DNA of 64,000 nucleotides from Enterobacter ludwigii (GTDB lineage: Bacteria; Pseudomonadota; Gammaproteobacteria; Enterobacterales; Enterobacteriaceae). The translations under genes and the position numbers were made by a program. The stretch lies in NCBI GenBank assembly GCA_023023105.1, contig CP083824.1, positions 1,674,001 through 1,738,000 of the forward strand. The letters are read 5' to 3'. The notes below the pieces were generated by a model, which made no database searches, was not told where the DNA came from, and saw only the letters and a program-made list of their open reading frames with translations. Shown here piece by piece: positions 28,702-42,718 of the stretch (positions are counted from its first letter, which is position 1; each line of letters begins with the position of its first letter).

Positions 28702-28713
28702 GTGGGTGAGATA
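28702..28713 (+). promoter_or_regulatory. CsgD box upstream of csgB
   Basis: The sequence GTGGGTGAGATA fits the CsgD consensus CGGGKGAGNKA closely. It lies about 125 bp upstream of the csgB start, matching the site in the E. coli csgBAC promoter. Confidence 0.65.
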
Positions 28714-28837
28714 TTTAAAATGTTTCAGCGGACATACTCTTCACCGTAACGACGCGTTAACACATCACGAGTCGTTTTAACAATATCATTGTTACATGGT
28801 TATGGAGTTCTTAAATAGCCAGGTCCAGGGTGACAAC

Positions 28838-29293
28838 ATGAAAAACATATCGTTATTTATGATGTTTACATTGCTGGGTGCGCCTGGATTTGTAACCGCG
28901 GCTAATTCAGATATGGCGAATGCTGAATATAATTTCGCGGTTAACGAATTAAGTCTTTCATCTTTAAATCAGGCAGCCATTATTGGTCAACGGGGCATTC
29001 TTAATGATGCTCAGGTCAACCAGGGCGGTTCAAAACTATTATCAATAGTTTCCCAGGATGGGGCAGGTAACAGAGCGAGAGTTGATCAATCAGGGAGTTA
29101 CAATATTGCCTGGATCGATCAAAGCGGCAACGGGAACGATGCAGGTATTACGCAAGATGGATATGGTAATAGTGCGAAAATTATCCAGCAAGGGTCGGGT
29201 AACAGAGCAAATATTACGCAGTACGGTACACAGAAAACCGCAGTTGTAGTGCAGAAACAGTCGCAAATGGCAATTAGCGTCATCCAGCGCTAA
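28838..29293 (+). CDS. csgB: CsgB, curli nucleator
   Basis: CsgB is the minor curli subunit that seeds CsgA polymerisation at the surface. The 151-residue precursor has a signal peptide (ending about residue 21) and five imperfect repeats of the N-x-A-x-I/V-x-Q type (SLNQAAIIGQRG, DGAGNRARVDQSG, SGNGNDAGITQDG, YGNSAKIIQQGS, NRANITQYG). The C-terminus KQSQMAISVIQR matches the region that attaches CsgB to the cell. The ATG at 28838 with AGGGTGACAAC before it is chosen over a GTG-like start 14 codons upstream. Confidence 0.97.
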   Translation: MKNISLFMMFTLLGAPGFVTAANSDMANAEYNFAVNELSLSSLNQAAIIGQRGILNDAQVNQGGSKLLSIVSQDGAGNRARVDQSGSYNIAWIDQSGNGNDAGITQDGYGNSAKIIQQGSGNRANITQYGTQKTAVVVQKQSQMAISVIQR

Positions 29294-29334
29294 CTATTTC
29301 GCGACGACTTTAATCAATCCGATGGGGGTTTACC

Positions 29335-29781
29335 ATGAAATTTATCAAAGTGGCAGCACTCGCAGCAATCGTAGTTTCTGGTAGTGCAATGGCTGGTCTG
29401 ATTGATCAGGGCGAATGGGGTCATGGCCATGGCGGATACGGTGGTCCAAATTCAACCCTGAACATTTACCAGAACGGTGGCGGTAACTCTGCTGTAGCAT
29501 TGCAGACAGATGCCAGAAATTCAGTTCTGAATATTAGCCAGACCGGTGGCGGTAACGGTGCTGATGTTGGTCAGGGGTCTGATGACAGTAAAATTAACCT
29601 GACCCAGAACGGTTTCGGCAACAGTGCAACACTTGATCAGTGGAACAGTAAAAATTCTACTATGAATGTTAGCCAGTACGGTGGCCTTAACGGTGCATTG
29701 GTCGACCAGACTGCTTCTAACTCAACTGTCAACGTTACCCAGATTGGTTTTGGTAACCACGCGACAGCTCATCAGTACTGA
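29335..29781 (+). CDS. csgA: CsgA, major curli subunit
   Basis: CsgA is the amyloid building block of curli. The 148-residue precursor has a signal peptide (residues 1-20) and five S-x5-Q-x-G-x-G-N-x-A-x3-Q repeats: STLNIYQNGGGNSA, SVLNISQTGGGNGA, SKINLTQNGFGNSA, STMNVSQYGGLNGA and STVNVTQIGFGNHA. The gatekeeper Asp and Gly positions of the middle repeats are present. It is 41 bp after csgB and followed by a strong terminator, which would reduce csgC transcription. Confidence 0.97.
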   Translation: MKFIKVAALAAIVVSGSAMAGLIDQGEWGHGHGGYGGPNSTLNIYQNGGGNSAVALQTDARNSVLNISQTGGGNGADVGQGSDDSKINLTQNGFGNSATLDQWNSKNSTMNVSQYGGLNGALVDQTASNSTVNVTQIGFGNHATAHQY

Positions 29782-29800
29782 TACTGAAATCTGTGCTACA

Positions 29801-29830
29801 AAAAAACAGGGCATCTGCCCTGTTTTTTTT
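29801..29830 (+). terminator. Rho-independent terminator between csgA and csgC
   Basis: The stem AAAAAACAGGGCA / TGCCCTGTTTTTT with a TC loop and eight T residues ends 12 bp before the csgC ATG. It probably attenuates rather than blocks csgC expression. Confidence 0.85.
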
Positions 29831-29842
29831 CGGGAGTTCATC

Positions 29843-30175
29843 ATGAATACCTTAATTCTCCTCGCCGCGCTTTCCAGCCAAATCACGTTTAAAACGTCAC
29901 AGCAGGAAAATATGACCACCATTATTCCGCAGGTTACTCTGACGGAGCCGTGCGATTGCCAGGTTCAGATTGTCTCTGTGCGGGAAGGGCAGGGAGGGCA
30001 AAGCTCTTCTCGACAGCAAAATACACTTTTTATACCCGCTAATCAGACGATTGATTTAATGCGGTTGAGTTTAAATATTGACGCGGGGGATACGGTAAAA
30101 ATCGTTGTCACCATTACTGATGGAAAGTCGCTCCATTTATCACAACAGTGGTCGCCAGCTGAGAAAGCGCTTTAA
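29843..30175 (+). CDS. csgC: CsgC, curli assembly chaperone
   Basis: CsgC is a periplasmic immunoglobulin-fold protein that inhibits premature CsgA amyloid formation. The 110-residue protein begins MNTLILLAALSSQITF and keeps the CxC pair (CDCQVQ) and the KIVVTITDGKSLHLSQQW C-terminal strand. The ATG at 29843 follows CGGGAG. The frame is open upstream across the terminator, but that part overlaps csgA in another frame and is rejected. Confidence 0.95.
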   Translation: MNTLILLAALSSQITFKTSQQENMTTIIPQVTLTEPCDCQVQIVSVREGQGGQSSSRQQNTLFIPANQTIDLMRLSLNIDAGDTVKIVVTITDGKSLHLSQQWSPAEKAL

Positions 30176-30335
30176 TCATTCATAAAATCAATATGTTATG
30201 AATGTGGCGGGCCAGTGGCGTTGAGCTATGCTGATATCAGGAACTGAGAAGTGATGTTCCGCAACGTGAGACTTCGTTTGCTCTAATGAAGCGCGTTTAC
30301 CCCTCAAGGACGATTTTCATTGAGGAGTGTATATA

Positions 30336-30656
30336 ATGACCAAATATTTAGCTCAGCTTGCTACAGGCTTGGGTTTGATCGCTTCTGCTTTCATTCTCCC
30401 CGCTTATTCAGCCACCCTTGCAAATGGTGGGGTAATTCATTTTCGTGGTGCCATTGTTGCAGACCCCTGTGAAGTCACGCCGCAACAGCGACAGTTTGCC
30501 ATGTCATGCCCGGATAATAACCGTATGCAAACGCGAATGGTCAGTTATGAAGAGGCACTTAATGGCACGGTGACCGATTCCAGCCTCGCCACTCTCAGCA
30601 TGAAATACCTTAATCCTGAAAAAACGCTCGCGATTGTCCAGATCCAGTACCGCTAA
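30336..30656 (+). CDS. ymdA: YmdA-like secreted protein of unknown function
   Basis: This 106-residue protein has a signal peptide (ending AYSA at about residue 25) and a short mature part with two cysteines (DPCEV and MSCPD) and a final strand TLAIVQIQYR, a pattern reminiscent of small fimbrial-type domains. It occupies the place of E. coli ymdA after csgC. Function is unknown. GAGGAG lies eight bases before the ATG; an in-frame GTG three codons earlier is less likely. The stem-loop CTCTTCCGC/GCGGAAGAG (30661-30684) after the stop lacks a T-run. Confidence 0.85.
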   Translation: MTKYLAQLATGLGLIASAFILPAYSATLANGGVIHFRGAIVADPCEVTPQQRQFAMSCPDNNRMQTRMVSYEEALNGTVTDSSLATLSMKYLNPEKTLAIVQIQYR

Positions 30657-30760
30657 TTCACTCTTCCGCTCCGCGGCGGAAGAGGATGTTGTCTGATAGT
30701 TTTTTCTCCCTGGCTCCTCTGCGATACACTTAAGAAAAAGGCGGGTTGCAGAGGGGCTTT

Positions 30761-31303
30761 ATGAAACCGCAAATTGAAATCATTCATGGCGATATTACGA
30801 CCATGCACGTCGACGTTATCGTCAATGCGGCCAATCCATCTTTGATGGGGGGCGGTGGTGTGGACGGTGCTATCCACCGGGCTGCGGGACCGCAGTTGCT
30901 GGAGGCCTGCAAAGTCGTGCGTCAACAGCAGGGAGAATGCCCTCCTGGTCATGCGGTGATTACGCTTGCAGGCAATCTTTCTGCCAAAGCGGTTATTCAT
31001 GCTGTAGGTCCCGTCTGGCAAGGTGGCGACCAGCATGAAGCGAGTCTTCTGGAAGAGGCTTACCGAAACTGTCTGCGGCTTGCCGCCGACAACGGTTACA
31101 AAACCATGGCGTTTCCGGCCATCAGCACTGGCGTGTATGGCTACCCTAAAGCGGCCGCCGCAACGATCGCCGTCGAAACCGTTTACCGTTATCTGTCGTT
31201 AAAACCGATGCCGGAGAAAGTTATCTTTGTCTGTTTTGACGAAGAAACCACCCACCTCTATCAACGGCTTCTGACCCAGCGTGGGCAGGAATCAGAAGCC
31301 TGA
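30761..31303 (+). CDS. ymdB: YmdB, O-acetyl-ADP-ribose deacetylase (macrodomain)
   Basis: YmdB is a macrodomain protein that hydrolyses O-acetyl-ADP-ribose and also inhibits RNase III in E. coli. The 180-residue protein has the ADP-ribose loops [25 protein letters not shown] (about residues 20-44) and [13 protein letters not shown] (about 122-134). GAGGGG lies just before the chosen ATG; a start five codons earlier is rejected. In E. coli clsC follows and overlaps the end of ymdB, but here a terminator follows at once. Confidence 0.95.
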   Translation: MKPQIEIIHGDITTMHVDVIVNAANPSLMGGGGVDGAIHRAAGPQLLEACKVVRQQQGECPPGHAVITLAGNLSAKAVIHAVGPVWQGGDQHEASLLEEAYRNCLRLAADNGYKTMAFPAISTGVYGYPKAAAATIAVETVYRYLSLKPMPEKVIFVCFDEETTHLYQRLLTQRGQESEA

Positions 31304-31339
31304 AAAAACGGTGGCGCACTCAGTGCGCCGCCGTTTTTT
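31303..31339. terminator. Bidirectional terminator between ymdB and opgC
   Basis: The stem ACGGTGGCGCACT / AGTGCGCCGCCGT (one G-T pair) is flanked by six A and six T residues and serves both convergent genes. Confidence 0.88.
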
Positions 31340-32477
31340 ATGACGCTTTCGCGGCTGGTTTTCCTGAAAAGAGGAAGCGCAGGAGTGGGATCCGCAAATG
31401 GATTTCATAGAGTACGATGGCAACACCAACGACAAACACCAGGCCGGTAAAGAAACCCAGCGTGTTGGATGCAATATGCGGCGTGATGTAAGCCCCGAAA
31501 AACAGCGTCAGGGGATGATGCACAAGATAAATAAACAGCGATGCATTAACGAAGTAAGTCACGCGAGTGGACTTAAAGTTCAGCAGGCGGTGGCCGAGCG
31601 CGAATACCACATTGACCATCCACAAGCCCAGCAGCATGGTGATCACACTCTCCGTTTCATACATCCAGGCGTCGCCGCTACCGTAGCGCTGATTCAGCAG
31701 ATAAGCCGCAAACGCGAGGGTAGCCCCCAGCGCGCACCATGGCGATGGAGTGGTAAACAGTGATTTAAGTTTCGGATGAATAAAGGCCAGCGCGCCGATT
31801 AAAAAGAACGGAATGTAGAACAGCGACTGCATCACCACGAAATTAAATAACCCATCGCTTAAAATCGGCGGATAGACGATAAACAGGATACGTCTCAGGG
31901 CGGCATAGGCGATCCCTAACAGCAAAAAGAGTACCGTCAGTTTGCCCATCGTAATATTGGCGAAAAAGGTACCGGCTTTATGACTCAAATGGCGGCGCAG
32001 GCGGCTAAAAATCAACACGCTGACCGTCGTAAGCACCACCAGAACCAGCAGGAACCACAGGTGGGACACCAGCTCCCAGACCAGCGTGTTGTACTTTTCA
32101 TACAGCGTCAGATTTGGCCAGTTCTCCGCCTTGCCTTTGACGTATTGCAACATAATGAACTGCGGCAGCGTCAACAGCGGAATGGCGGTCAACATCGGGA
32201 TACCTACGCGTTCCACGCGCACTTTCCACCAGCGCTTCAGCGGGTAACGCAGAAACAGCATGTAAGAGAAATAGCCGGATATGACAAAAAACACCTGCAT
32301 ACGGAAGGCGTGAATAAAGTCATTAAACAACGTCAGCCACCAGGAGGGCATCTGGCTATTAACATGCCAGGTGTGGCTGGAGTAAATCAGTGAGATGTGA
32401 AAGGGGATCCCCAATAGCATCAGCCATGCCCGGATCGAGTCGAGGAAATATTCACGTTCTGTTGGTGTTGAGCTCAT
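31338..32477 (-). CDS. opgC: OpgC, osmoregulated periplasmic glucan succinyltransferase
   Basis: OpgC adds succinyl groups to osmoregulated periplasmic glucans. The 379-residue inner-membrane protein of the acyltransferase-3 family has about ten membrane segments and the family signature in the N-terminal part ([37 protein letters not shown]). It is divergent from opgGH, which makes the glucan backbone, and its stop lies within the terminator shared with ymdB. Confidence 0.95.
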   Translation of the reverse strand: MSSTPTEREYFLDSIRAWLMLLGIPFHISLIYSSHTWHVNSQMPSWWLTLFNDFIHAFRMQVFFVISGYFSYMLFLRYPLKRWWKVRVERVGIPMLTAIPLLTLPQFIMLQYVKGKAENWPNLTLYEKYNTLVWELVSHLWFLLVLVVLTTVSVLIFSRLRRHLSHKAGTFFANITMGKLTVLFLLLGIAYAALRRILFIVYPPILSDGLFNFVVMQSLFYIPFFLIGALAFIHPKLKSLFTTPSPWCALGATLAFAAYLLNQRYGSGDAWMYETESVITMLLGLWMVNVVFALGHRLLNFKSTRVTYFVNASLFIYLVHHPLTLFFGAYITPHIASNTLGFFTGLVFVVGVAIVLYEIHLRIPLLRFLFSGKPAAKAS

Positions 32478-32671
32478 ATAACTTTGTGCATTCTCAGACT
32501 TTTCGTCTTATCCCTAAGACTCATAATGGTTACATTCGAAGCCAACCCTACACCAAGACCGACACCCTGTCTCCAGGATAAGCACGTAAAGTGAATCGCG
32601 GGTTCTTTCATTTGCTTAATCCATGAGCCAGCAGCTGAACAAAGCAGTGATAATGTTGTCGGATTGCCTGA

Positions 32672-36806
<4,135 letters not shown>

Positions 36807-36848
36807 GTTGTTAAGTAGAGTGGGTAGCGAAGCGCCACCCGCCAAATA

Positions 36849-36878
36849 AAATACCGGCTTAATCGCCGGTATTTTTTT
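36849..36878 (+). terminator. Rho-independent terminator of opgGH
   Basis: The stem AATACCGGC / GCCGGTATT followed by TTTTT ends 12 bp before yceK. Confidence 0.85.
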
Positions 36879-36889
36879 AGAGGTTTGAG

Positions 36890-37117
36890 ATGAAAATTAT
36901 CATCGTCGTCATGATGGCATGCCTGCTTAGCGGCTGCGGCAGCATCATCAGTCGCACCATTCCAGGGCAGGGCCACGGTAATCAGTACTACCCGGGTGTG
37001 AAATGGGATGTTCGTGATTCCGCGTGGCGCTATCTTACCGTGCTTGATTTACCGTTTTCGCTGATTTTCGACACGCTGCTGCTGCCGATCGATGCCAGCC
37101 ACGGCCCTTACGAATAG
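36890..37117 (+). CDS. yceK: YceK, small lipoprotein (DUF1375)
   Basis: This 75-residue lipoprotein has a lipobox LLSGC with the modified cysteine at residue 16. The mature part contains the DUF1375 features YPGVKWD and a hydrophobic LDLPFSLIFDTLLLPID stretch. Function is unknown. It is separated from opgH by a terminator and is convergent with msyB. Confidence 0.93.
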   Translation: MKIIIVVMMACLLSGCGSIISRTIPGQGHGNQYYPGVKWDVRDSAWRYLTVLDLPFSLIFDTLLLPIDASHGPYE

Positions 37118-37123
37118 CGTAAA

Positions 37124-37498
37124 TTAACGCTCGTCCCACTCATCAGCTGCGGTTTGACCCTCTTCCGTATCCAGCGGTGGCTCGAGCTGAAACTCGCCCT
37201 CATCCCACTCGTGCAGGGTGTTCTCCTCCAGCCATTCCTGCTGCAGTTCGATTTCATCATAGTCGCCGTCAAAAACGGCCTGCGCACCTTCACCACTTAA
37301 TATCGGCAAACATTCTCCTTCTTCCCCTTCATCGGCAAAGAATTCGGCCTGCCACATAATATCCCCATCCTGCAGAACGTATTTTTGGATATTAAGTTGT
37401 TGCACGTCAGCATCTTCTTCTTCAACGCCGGGGTTATCGGCGAGGAACTCTTCACGAGCGGCATCAATAGCTTCTTCCAGCGTGGCGTACATGGTCAT
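37124..37498 (-). CDS. msyB: MsyB, acidic protein
   Basis: MsyB is a very acidic 124-residue cytoplasmic protein; in E. coli extra copies suppress secY and secA mutants, and it is sigma-S-induced. The start MTMYATLEEAIDAAREEFL and end TAADEWDER match the E. coli protein closely. About a quarter of residues are Asp or Glu. It is convergent with yceK and has its own upstream region of about 100 bp before mdtG. Confidence 0.95.
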   Translation of the reverse strand: MTMYATLEEAIDAAREEFLADNPGVEEEDADVQQLNIQKYVLQDGDIMWQAEFFADEGEEGECLPILSGEGAQAVFDGDYDEIELQQEWLEENTLHEWDEGEFQLEPPLDTEEGQTAADEWDER

Positions 37499-37595
37499 TG
37501 GTGTCTCCCTGTTTTCCAGAAGGTTTCAGGGAAATAATAGCTGAATATAAGATCCTGCAAGTATGAATGCGAAAATAAGCTGTCAGGCGTTCGTG

Positions 37596-38813
37596 TTATT
37601 CAGCCACCGGTCGTAACGCACGGGATAAACTGAACCACGAGTAAATTGCATTGAACAGCACCACGCCCGCCGTCACGATAAAGACGGCGCGAAAACCGAA
37701 GCTTGCAGAAATGCCTGCCCCGATAAGCGGCCCGGTCACGTTACCGATGTCACGAAATGACTGGTTATAGCTAAAGATACGCCCGGCTATCTGATTCGTG
37801 GAGTTGTAGACCAGCAGGGTCTGAACGGCGGGGAGTAACGCCCCGTCGGCAGCGCCCAGCAAAAAGCGCAGAACGCCCAGCTGCCACGGGGATTGCACCA
37901 TCGACATAGGGATAAGCAGCAGAACGGAAATCACCAGCGCGCAGATCAGGATCTTTTCCGGACCCACCCGGTCCCCCAGTTTGCCTAGTCTCGGGGCGCT
38001 AAGTAGCGCCGCCACGCCGGGAACGGAAGCAATTAGCCCGCTGATGAACGCAATATTGTTGACGTTACCGGCCAGGTCGCGAACGTACAGCGTCAGAATG
38101 GGGGCAATCGAACCGGTAGCTACCTGAATAATCAGGGTCGTCACGAACAGGCTCAGCACCAGTCTGGGGTTTTTAAGTGAGGTAAGAACATCCCTTGCGT
38201 GAAGCATCTCTTTTTTGGCGACAGGCGTGAAGTTTTCCCGAATACAGATCAACGTGACGACAAAGCACAGGAAAAGCACGCTGGCGGTGATGAAAAAGAC
38301 GGGCCGCAAGCCGTAATTATCCGCCAGCAATCCGCCGGCCAGTGGCCCCAGCAAGGCACCACTCACGCCACCCGTTGAAAGCGTTCCCAGTGCCCAGCCG
38401 CTCTTGCGACGCGGAATTTGGGTGGCTATCAGGGCATTCGCATTGGGAATAAATCCACCGAGCAAGCCCAGTAATGCGCGTAAAATCAGGAACTGCCAGA
38501 CGTTTTGCGCAATACCCATCAAAGCCATGATGATGGCCATCCCCAGCGCCGAACGTAGCAGCATAATTTTACGCCCCTTACGGTCGGCAAGGCCGCCCCA
38601 GAAGGGTGAGGCAATCGCGGAAAAGAGAAACGTGACGCTGAACACCAGGCCAGACCACATATTGAGCGCGCTATGGCCCGTTACGCCCAGTTGCTCGACG
38701 TAGAGAGGCAGGAAAGGCATGACCAGGCTAAACGCCGCACCGGTAAGAAAACAACCAAACCATGCAACTGTGAGGTTACGTTTCCAGTTTATGGGGGCAT
38801 CTGAGGGTGACAT
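37596..38813 (-). CDS. mdtG: MdtG, MFS multidrug efflux pump
   Basis: MdtG is a 12-helix drug:proton antiporter of the major facilitator superfamily, linked in E. coli to fosfomycin and deoxycholate tolerance and induced by MarA/SoxS/Rob. The 405-residue protein contains the loop 2-3 motif [14 protein letters not shown] and motif C-like [14 protein letters not shown]. The ATG at 38811-38813 is chosen over one four codons earlier to match the E. coli N-terminus; neither has a strong ribosome site. Confidence 0.94.
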   Translation of the reverse strand: MSPSDAPINWKRNLTVAWFGCFLTGAAFSLVMPFLPLYVEQLGVTGHSALNMWSGLVFSVTFLFSAIASPFWGGLADRKGRKIMLLRSALGMAIIMALMGIAQNVWQFLILRALLGLLGGFIPNANALIATQIPRRKSGWALGTLSTGGVSGALLGPLAGGLLADNYGLRPVFFITASVLFLCFVVTLICIRENFTPVAKKEMLHARDVLTSLKNPRLVLSLFVTTLIIQVATGSIAPILTLYVRDLAGNVNNIAFISGLIASVPGVAALLSAPRLGKLGDRVGPEKILICALVISVLLLIPMSMVQSPWQLGVLRFLLGAADGALLPAVQTLLVYNSTNQIAGRIFSYNQSFRDIGNVTGPLIGAGISASFGFRAVFIVTAGVVLFNAIYSWFSLSRALRPVAE

Positions 38814-38925
38814 AACAATCCGCATAATGAGGTGCAGAACACCTGAGGCATGAAGTAATAAGCCTGCTAATTATGCGCCTGGGTTATGATTGCTGCAATG
38901 AGGAGGAGCTTTAAATGCTAAAACA

Positions 38926-38950
38926 GCATGCGGCCATGAAGACCGCATGC
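38926..38950 (-). terminator. Terminator of lpxL
   Basis: The stem GCATGCGG / CCGCATGC lies just beyond the lpxL stop and is followed on the minus strand by TGTTTTAG. The T tract is short. Confidence 0.6.
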
Positions 38951-38953
38951 GAG

Positions 38954-39880
38954 TTAATACCGGGAAGGCGTGCCCTGTGGCCGCGTTTTAAAGCGACGGT
39001 GCAACCACATATACTGTTCCGGCGCGAGCATGATGCACTTCTCCACAACGCCGTTCATCCAGCGAGCAGTGGTCTCTGCATCATCCAGCGGCGGCGCGAG
39101 TTCAGGTTCCAGCATAATCAGCTCGTAACCAGACCCATCCGGTTTACGACGGGGAACAAAGGGCACGATCGCGGCTTTAGACATCCGCGCCAGCATCCAG
39201 GTGCCGGTTGTTGTGGCGGCTTCTTCAACAGCAAAGAAGGGGACAAATACGCTGGATTGCGGACCATAGTCGTGGTCAGGGGCGTACCAGACCACTTCAC
39301 CGGATTTAAGCGCGCGTATCATGCCCTTCAGATCTTTACGGTCGATCATGCTTTTGTTGGAACGCATACGGCCGTTGGTCTGGATTAAATCGATGACCGG
39401 GTTATCGTTGGGGCGATAAACGCCAATACCCGGTGCCTGCATGCCAAACATTCGCGCCCCGATTTCCAGCGTCAGAAAATGCACGCCAATCAGCAGGACA
39501 CCTGTCTGATTCGCCTGCAGCGTATGCACTGGCTCCATGCCGGTTCCTGTCACTTCGCTCCAGCGCGCCATACGTTTGTCCGGCCAAAACCACGCCATAC
39601 CGGTTTCCATAAGCCCCATACCGACAGATTCGAAATTTTTCGAGACCATGTCATGTCGTTCTGACTCGCTCATCTGCGGAAAGCACAACTCAAGGTTGCG
39701 GTACGCAATTGTGGCACGACGCTTCATCAACTTTTGCGCGATATGGCCCAGAGATTTACCCAACCAGAAAATAACAGGGTAGGGAAGTTGCACCAGAAGC
39801 CATAAAAAGCCAATGCCAAGCCAGGTCAACCAATAGCGGGGATGCAAAAGGGCGACGGTAAATTTGGGTAACTGGGTCAT
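38954..39880 (-). CDS. lpxL: LpxL, lauroyl acyltransferase of lipid A synthesis
   Basis: LpxL transfers laurate from acyl-ACP to Kdo2-lipid IVA at the inner membrane. The 308-residue protein has one N-terminal membrane segment (about 15-40, [22 protein letters not shown]) and the catalytic HX4E motif in HFLTLE, followed by a conserved arginine/lysine-rich basic region. The length matches the family. It is convergent with nothing nearby and divergent from trhO. Confidence 0.96.
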   Translation of the reverse strand: MTQLPKFTVALLHPRYWLTWLGIGFLWLLVQLPYPVIFWLGKSLGHIAQKLMKRRATIAYRNLELCFPQMSESERHDMVSKNFESVGMGLMETGMAWFWPDKRMARWSEVTGTGMEPVHTLQANQTGVLLIGVHFLTLEIGARMFGMQAPGIGVYRPNDNPVIDLIQTNGRMRSNKSMIDRKDLKGMIRALKSGEVVWYAPDHDYGPQSSVFVPFFAVEEAATTTGTWMLARMSKAAIVPFVPRRKPDGSGYELIMLEPELAPPLDDAETTARWMNGVVEKCIMLAPEQYMWLHRRFKTRPQGTPSRY

Positions 39881-40102
39881 GTCTTTCCTGTGTTCTAACG
39901 TCCTGTTTCGCTATTGTCTCATTTTTTGAGACATAGCCAAAATATCTGCGTTCGAAACGTGCACGAATACAGCAATTGTTAAGCCTGATTAACCAGGGCG
40001 AGTGAAATGTAGCGTAAATTGTGTGGATGTAAATTAACTTTGTTTGCTATATCATGCCGACCGATTTTTCATTCTCTCTAACGATCCCAGGACTTGTACA
40101 CC

Positions 40103-41152
40103 ATGCCAGTGTTACACAACCGCGTTTCGAATGAGATGTTAAAAGCGCGTATGTTGGCTGAAACCGAACCGCGCACAACCATCTCATTCTACAAATATTT
40201 CACGATCAACGATCCGCAAGCGACTCGCGATGAACTTTACCAGGCATTCACCACGCTGAATGTCTTTGGACGCGTCTACCTTGCTCACGAAGGGATCAAC
40301 GCGCAGATTAGCGTACCGGAAAGTAAAGTAAATGCTTTCCGTGATTTCCTTTACCGCTTCGATCCTGCACTTGATGGCTTACGCCTGAACATTGCCCTGG
40401 ACGATGACGGGAAATCGTTTTGGGTGCTGCGCATGAAGGTGCGTGAACGCATCGTGGCCGATGGCATTGACGATCCTGAGTTTAATCCGGCGGATGTCGG
40501 TGATTACCTGAAGGCCGCAGAAGTGAACGCAATGCTGGACGATCCGGAGGCCGTGTTCATTGATATGCGTAACCACTACGAGTACGAAGTGGGGCATTTC
40601 GAAAATGCGATGGAAATCCCGGCTGATACTTTCCGCGAGCAACTGCCCAAAGCGGTTGAGATGATGCAGGAACATAAAGATAAAAAAATCGTTATGTACT
40701 GCACCGGTGGCATCCGCTGCGAGAAGGCCAGCGCGTGGATGAAACACAACGGGTTTAATAAGGTCTGGCACATTGAAGGCGGCATTATCGAGTACGCCCG
40801 CCGTGCCCGTGAGCAGGGTTTGCCGGTGCGCTTTATCGGTAAAAACTTTGTTTTTGACGAGCGAATGGGTGAGCGTATTTCTGAGGACGTGATTGCTCAG
40901 TGCCACCAGTGCGGCGCACCGTGCGATACCCATACCAACTGTAAAAATGACGGTTGTCATCTGCTGTTCATTCAGTGTCCGACCTGTGCTGAGAAGTTTA
41001 ACGGCTGCTGTAGCGAACTGTGCAGTGAAGAGAGCATTCTGCCGGAAGAAGAGCAGCGTCGCCGTCGGGCTGGACGGGAAAATGGCAATAAGATTTTCAA
41101 TAAATCTCGCGGTCGCCTGAATACCAAACTGGGTATCCCCGACCCGGAATAA
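40103..41152 (+). CDS. trhO: TrhO (YceA), tRNA uridine 5-hydroxylase
   Basis: TrhO performs oxygen-dependent hydroxylation of U34 in certain tRNAs, a step toward cmo5U/mo5U. The 349-residue protein has an N-terminal acylphosphatase-like domain (about 25-115) and a rhodanese domain with the active-site loop CTGGIRCE (C200). A cysteine-rich C-terminal region follows ([14 protein letters not shown] and more), probably metal-binding, and then a basic tail. The ATG at 40103 is chosen over one three codons earlier to match the family. Confidence 0.95.
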   Translation: MPVLHNRVSNEMLKARMLAETEPRTTISFYKYFTINDPQATRDELYQAFTTLNVFGRVYLAHEGINAQISVPESKVNAFRDFLYRFDPALDGLRLNIALDDDGKSFWVLRMKVRERIVADGIDDPEFNPADVGDYLKAAEVNAMLDDPEAVFIDMRNHYEYEVGHFENAMEIPADTFREQLPKAVEMMQEHKDKKIVMYCTGGIRCEKASAWMKHNGFNKVWHIEGGIIEYARRAREQGLPVRFIGKNFVFDERMGERISEDVIAQCHQCGAPCDTHTNCKNDGCHLLFIQCPTCAEKFNGCCSELCSEESILPEEEQRRRRAGRENGNKIFNKSRGRLNTKLGIPDPE

Positions 41153-41158
41153 TGGTAA

Positions 41159-41199
41159 CGCCCGGCAAGGTGAAAACCTGCCGGGCGAATTTATTATTT
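41159..41199. terminator. Terminator between trhO and yceI
   Basis: The stem CGCCCGGCA / TGCCGGGCG with a GGTGAAAACC-type inner stem is followed by TTTATTATTT. It serves trhO and may also stop transcripts from yceI, which converge on it. Confidence 0.75.
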
Positions 41200-41769
41200 C
41201 TGCTGAACCCCTTCGACAGAAATAACCAGCTCGACATCCTGAGATGCCGGGCCTAAATCCGTTGTGATATTGAAATCTTTCAGATGAATTTTACCCGTTG
41301 CTTCAAAACCTGCACGTTTACCGCCCCACGGATCGTCACCCTGACCAATTAATTTAGCATCAAGCGTGACCGGTTTGGTTACGCCGTTAAGCGTCAGGTT
41401 GCCGGTAATATTCAGCTTATCGCCGTCTTTCTTCACCTCAGTAGAAGTGAAGGTCGCCTGCGGGAATTTCGCGACGTTGAGGAACTCTCCACTGCGCAGG
41501 TGTTTATCGCGCTCCGCGTGGTTCGTGTCGACGCTGTTCGTATTAATCGTCACTTTGACTTTATCGGCCGCGGGATTTTTTTCGTCAAAGGTGAACGTGC
41601 CGTCAAAATCCTTAAAGGTACCGTACAGCCAGCTATATCCAAGATGCTGAATACGGAAATTGACGAAAGCATGTTGGCCCTCTTTATCAATTTTATAATC
41701 AGCCGCCACGGCGGAACCGGTGGTAAATAACAGAGAACCCAGTGCGATACCCAGCAGGTGTTTTTTCAT
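41194..41769 (-). CDS. yceI: YceI, periplasmic lipocalin-like protein
   Basis: YceI is a secreted beta-barrel protein of the polyisoprenoid-binding family, induced by base and stress in E. coli. The 191-residue precursor has a signal peptide ending AVAA before [15 protein letters not shown]. The conserved FDEKNP and TRHAERD-like ([18 protein letters not shown]) segments follow. The start is the ATG at 41767-41769, 1 bp after the yceJ stop, indicating an operon in which yceJ comes first. Confidence 0.95.
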   Translation of the reverse strand: MKKHLLGIALGSLLFTTGSAVAADYKIDKEGQHAFVNFRIQHLGYSWLYGTFKDFDGTFTFDEKNPAADKVKVTINTNSVDTNHAERDKHLRSGEFLNVAKFPQATFTSTEVKKDGDKLNITGNLTLNGVTKPVTLDAKLIGQGDDPWGGKRAGFEATGKIHLKDFNITTDLGPASQDVELVISVEGVQQK

Positions 41770-41770
41770 T

Positions 41771-42337
41771 TTATACTCCAGAGTCAACTGACGAGCGGCC
41801 AAGCATGCGCTTTAGCGTATCGTCTTTATCAATAAAGTGGTGTTTAAGGGCGGCAAGCCCGTGCAGTACAGACAGGATCACGACGCTCCATGCCAGCCAG
41901 AGGTGAATGACTCCGGCAGTGTCAGCCTGAGAGCCCGCGTCGCTAAGCGTCGCCGGGACGTCAAAAATGCCAAAGACGCTAATCGGTTTGCCGTCTGCCG
42001 TCGAGATGAGATAGCCGCTAATGAGGATGGCGAAGAGCAGCGCGTAGAGTGCAACGTGCGCGGCAACGGCACTAATGCGAGTCAATTTACTGTGGGTCTT
42101 CGGTGCGCTGGGCGGTGGAGAAATATGTCGCCAAATCACGCGAATTATCAGCCCCAGCATCAACAGAACGCCAATGCTTTTATGTAACTCCGGTGCCTGA
42201 TGATACCAGCCATCATAATAGCTGAGTGTCACCATCCAGAGCCCCAGTCCGAACATAGCGTAGACGGCAATAGCAAATATCCAGTGCAAAGCTATGGATA
42301 TTATTCCATAGCGCCGGGGTGAGTTACGTAATTGCAT
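41771..42337 (-). CDS. yceJ: YceJ, cytochrome b561-like membrane protein
   Basis: YceJ is a 188-residue, four-helix di-heme protein of the cytochrome b561 (CybB) type. Candidate heme-ligand histidines are in ALHWIFA (helix 1), ELHKSIG (before helix 2), and HLWLAW and [10 protein letters not shown] near the end. It probably passes electrons from the quinone pool to a partner, perhaps YceI. TGGA lies seven bases before the chosen ATG; starts four and six codons earlier are possible. Confidence 0.92.
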   Translation of the reverse strand: MQLRNSPRRYGIISIALHWIFAIAVYAMFGLGLWMVTLSYYDGWYHQAPELHKSIGVLLMLGLIIRVIWRHISPPPSAPKTHSKLTRISAVAAHVALYALLFAILISGYLISTADGKPISVFGIFDVPATLSDAGSQADTAGVIHLWLAWSVVILSVLHGLAALKHHFIDKDDTLKRMLGRSSVDSGV

Positions 42338-42544
42338 CAGAATGTCCATTTTCAAATTAACCGAAGGGTAAAAATGAACGGGAAGGTGTGATATTGCAAC
42401 TGAAATAAATGTATATTGATTTTTATTTTATTTATTTCAGCGATTTTGAAAAGAAATGAAAAGGTAATTCAATCTCTTCGTGCAAGATGAAATTGAGACT
42501 TTCAATATAACTAAATTAATGTCAATTATTGTCAGCGTGGCTTT

Positions 42545-42658
42545 TCAATAAAATACAATGTAAACAAAATCAATAATGGCCAACAGTGTCCACAATAAGA
42601 TATAGAGCATAAAATGCTCGCGAATATTATTCATAAGAAAGTTAACGATCCTGCGCAT
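42545..42658 (-). CDS. yceO: YceO, 37-residue membrane protein
   Basis: This very small gene lies in the gap between yceJ and solA. The 37-residue product is a single membrane segment (about residues 17-37, MLYILLWTLLAIIDFVYIVF) after a basic start MRRIVNFLMNNIREH. It matches the C-terminal part of E. coli YceO, which sits at the same place and is linked to biofilm and acid-stress phenotypes. GGAG lies four bases before the ATG. E. coli is annotated with a longer N-terminus, for which there is no ATG here. Apart from yceO, I see nothing in 42338-42718. Confidence 0.75.
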   Translation of the reverse strand: MRRIVNFLMNNIREHFMLYILLWTLLAIIDFVYIVFY

Positions 42659-42718
42659 AACGCTCCGCAATGCAGTATGAATGAAACGGGCTCAGGAATG
42701 TCCGGAGCCCGTTAGGGA

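Larger units (their letters stand above)
28078..28837. other. csgD-csgB intergenic control region
   Basis: This 760-bp, mostly AT-rich region separates the divergent curli operons. The csgD-proximal 200 bp resemble the E. coli csgD leader and promoter, including an OmpR site. The csgB-proximal end carries a CsgD box. The middle (about 28490-28620) is more GC-rich, and an 86-codon frame crosses it, but that frame has no ribosome site, family resemblance or codon bias, so I do not call a gene. Confidence 0.8.
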
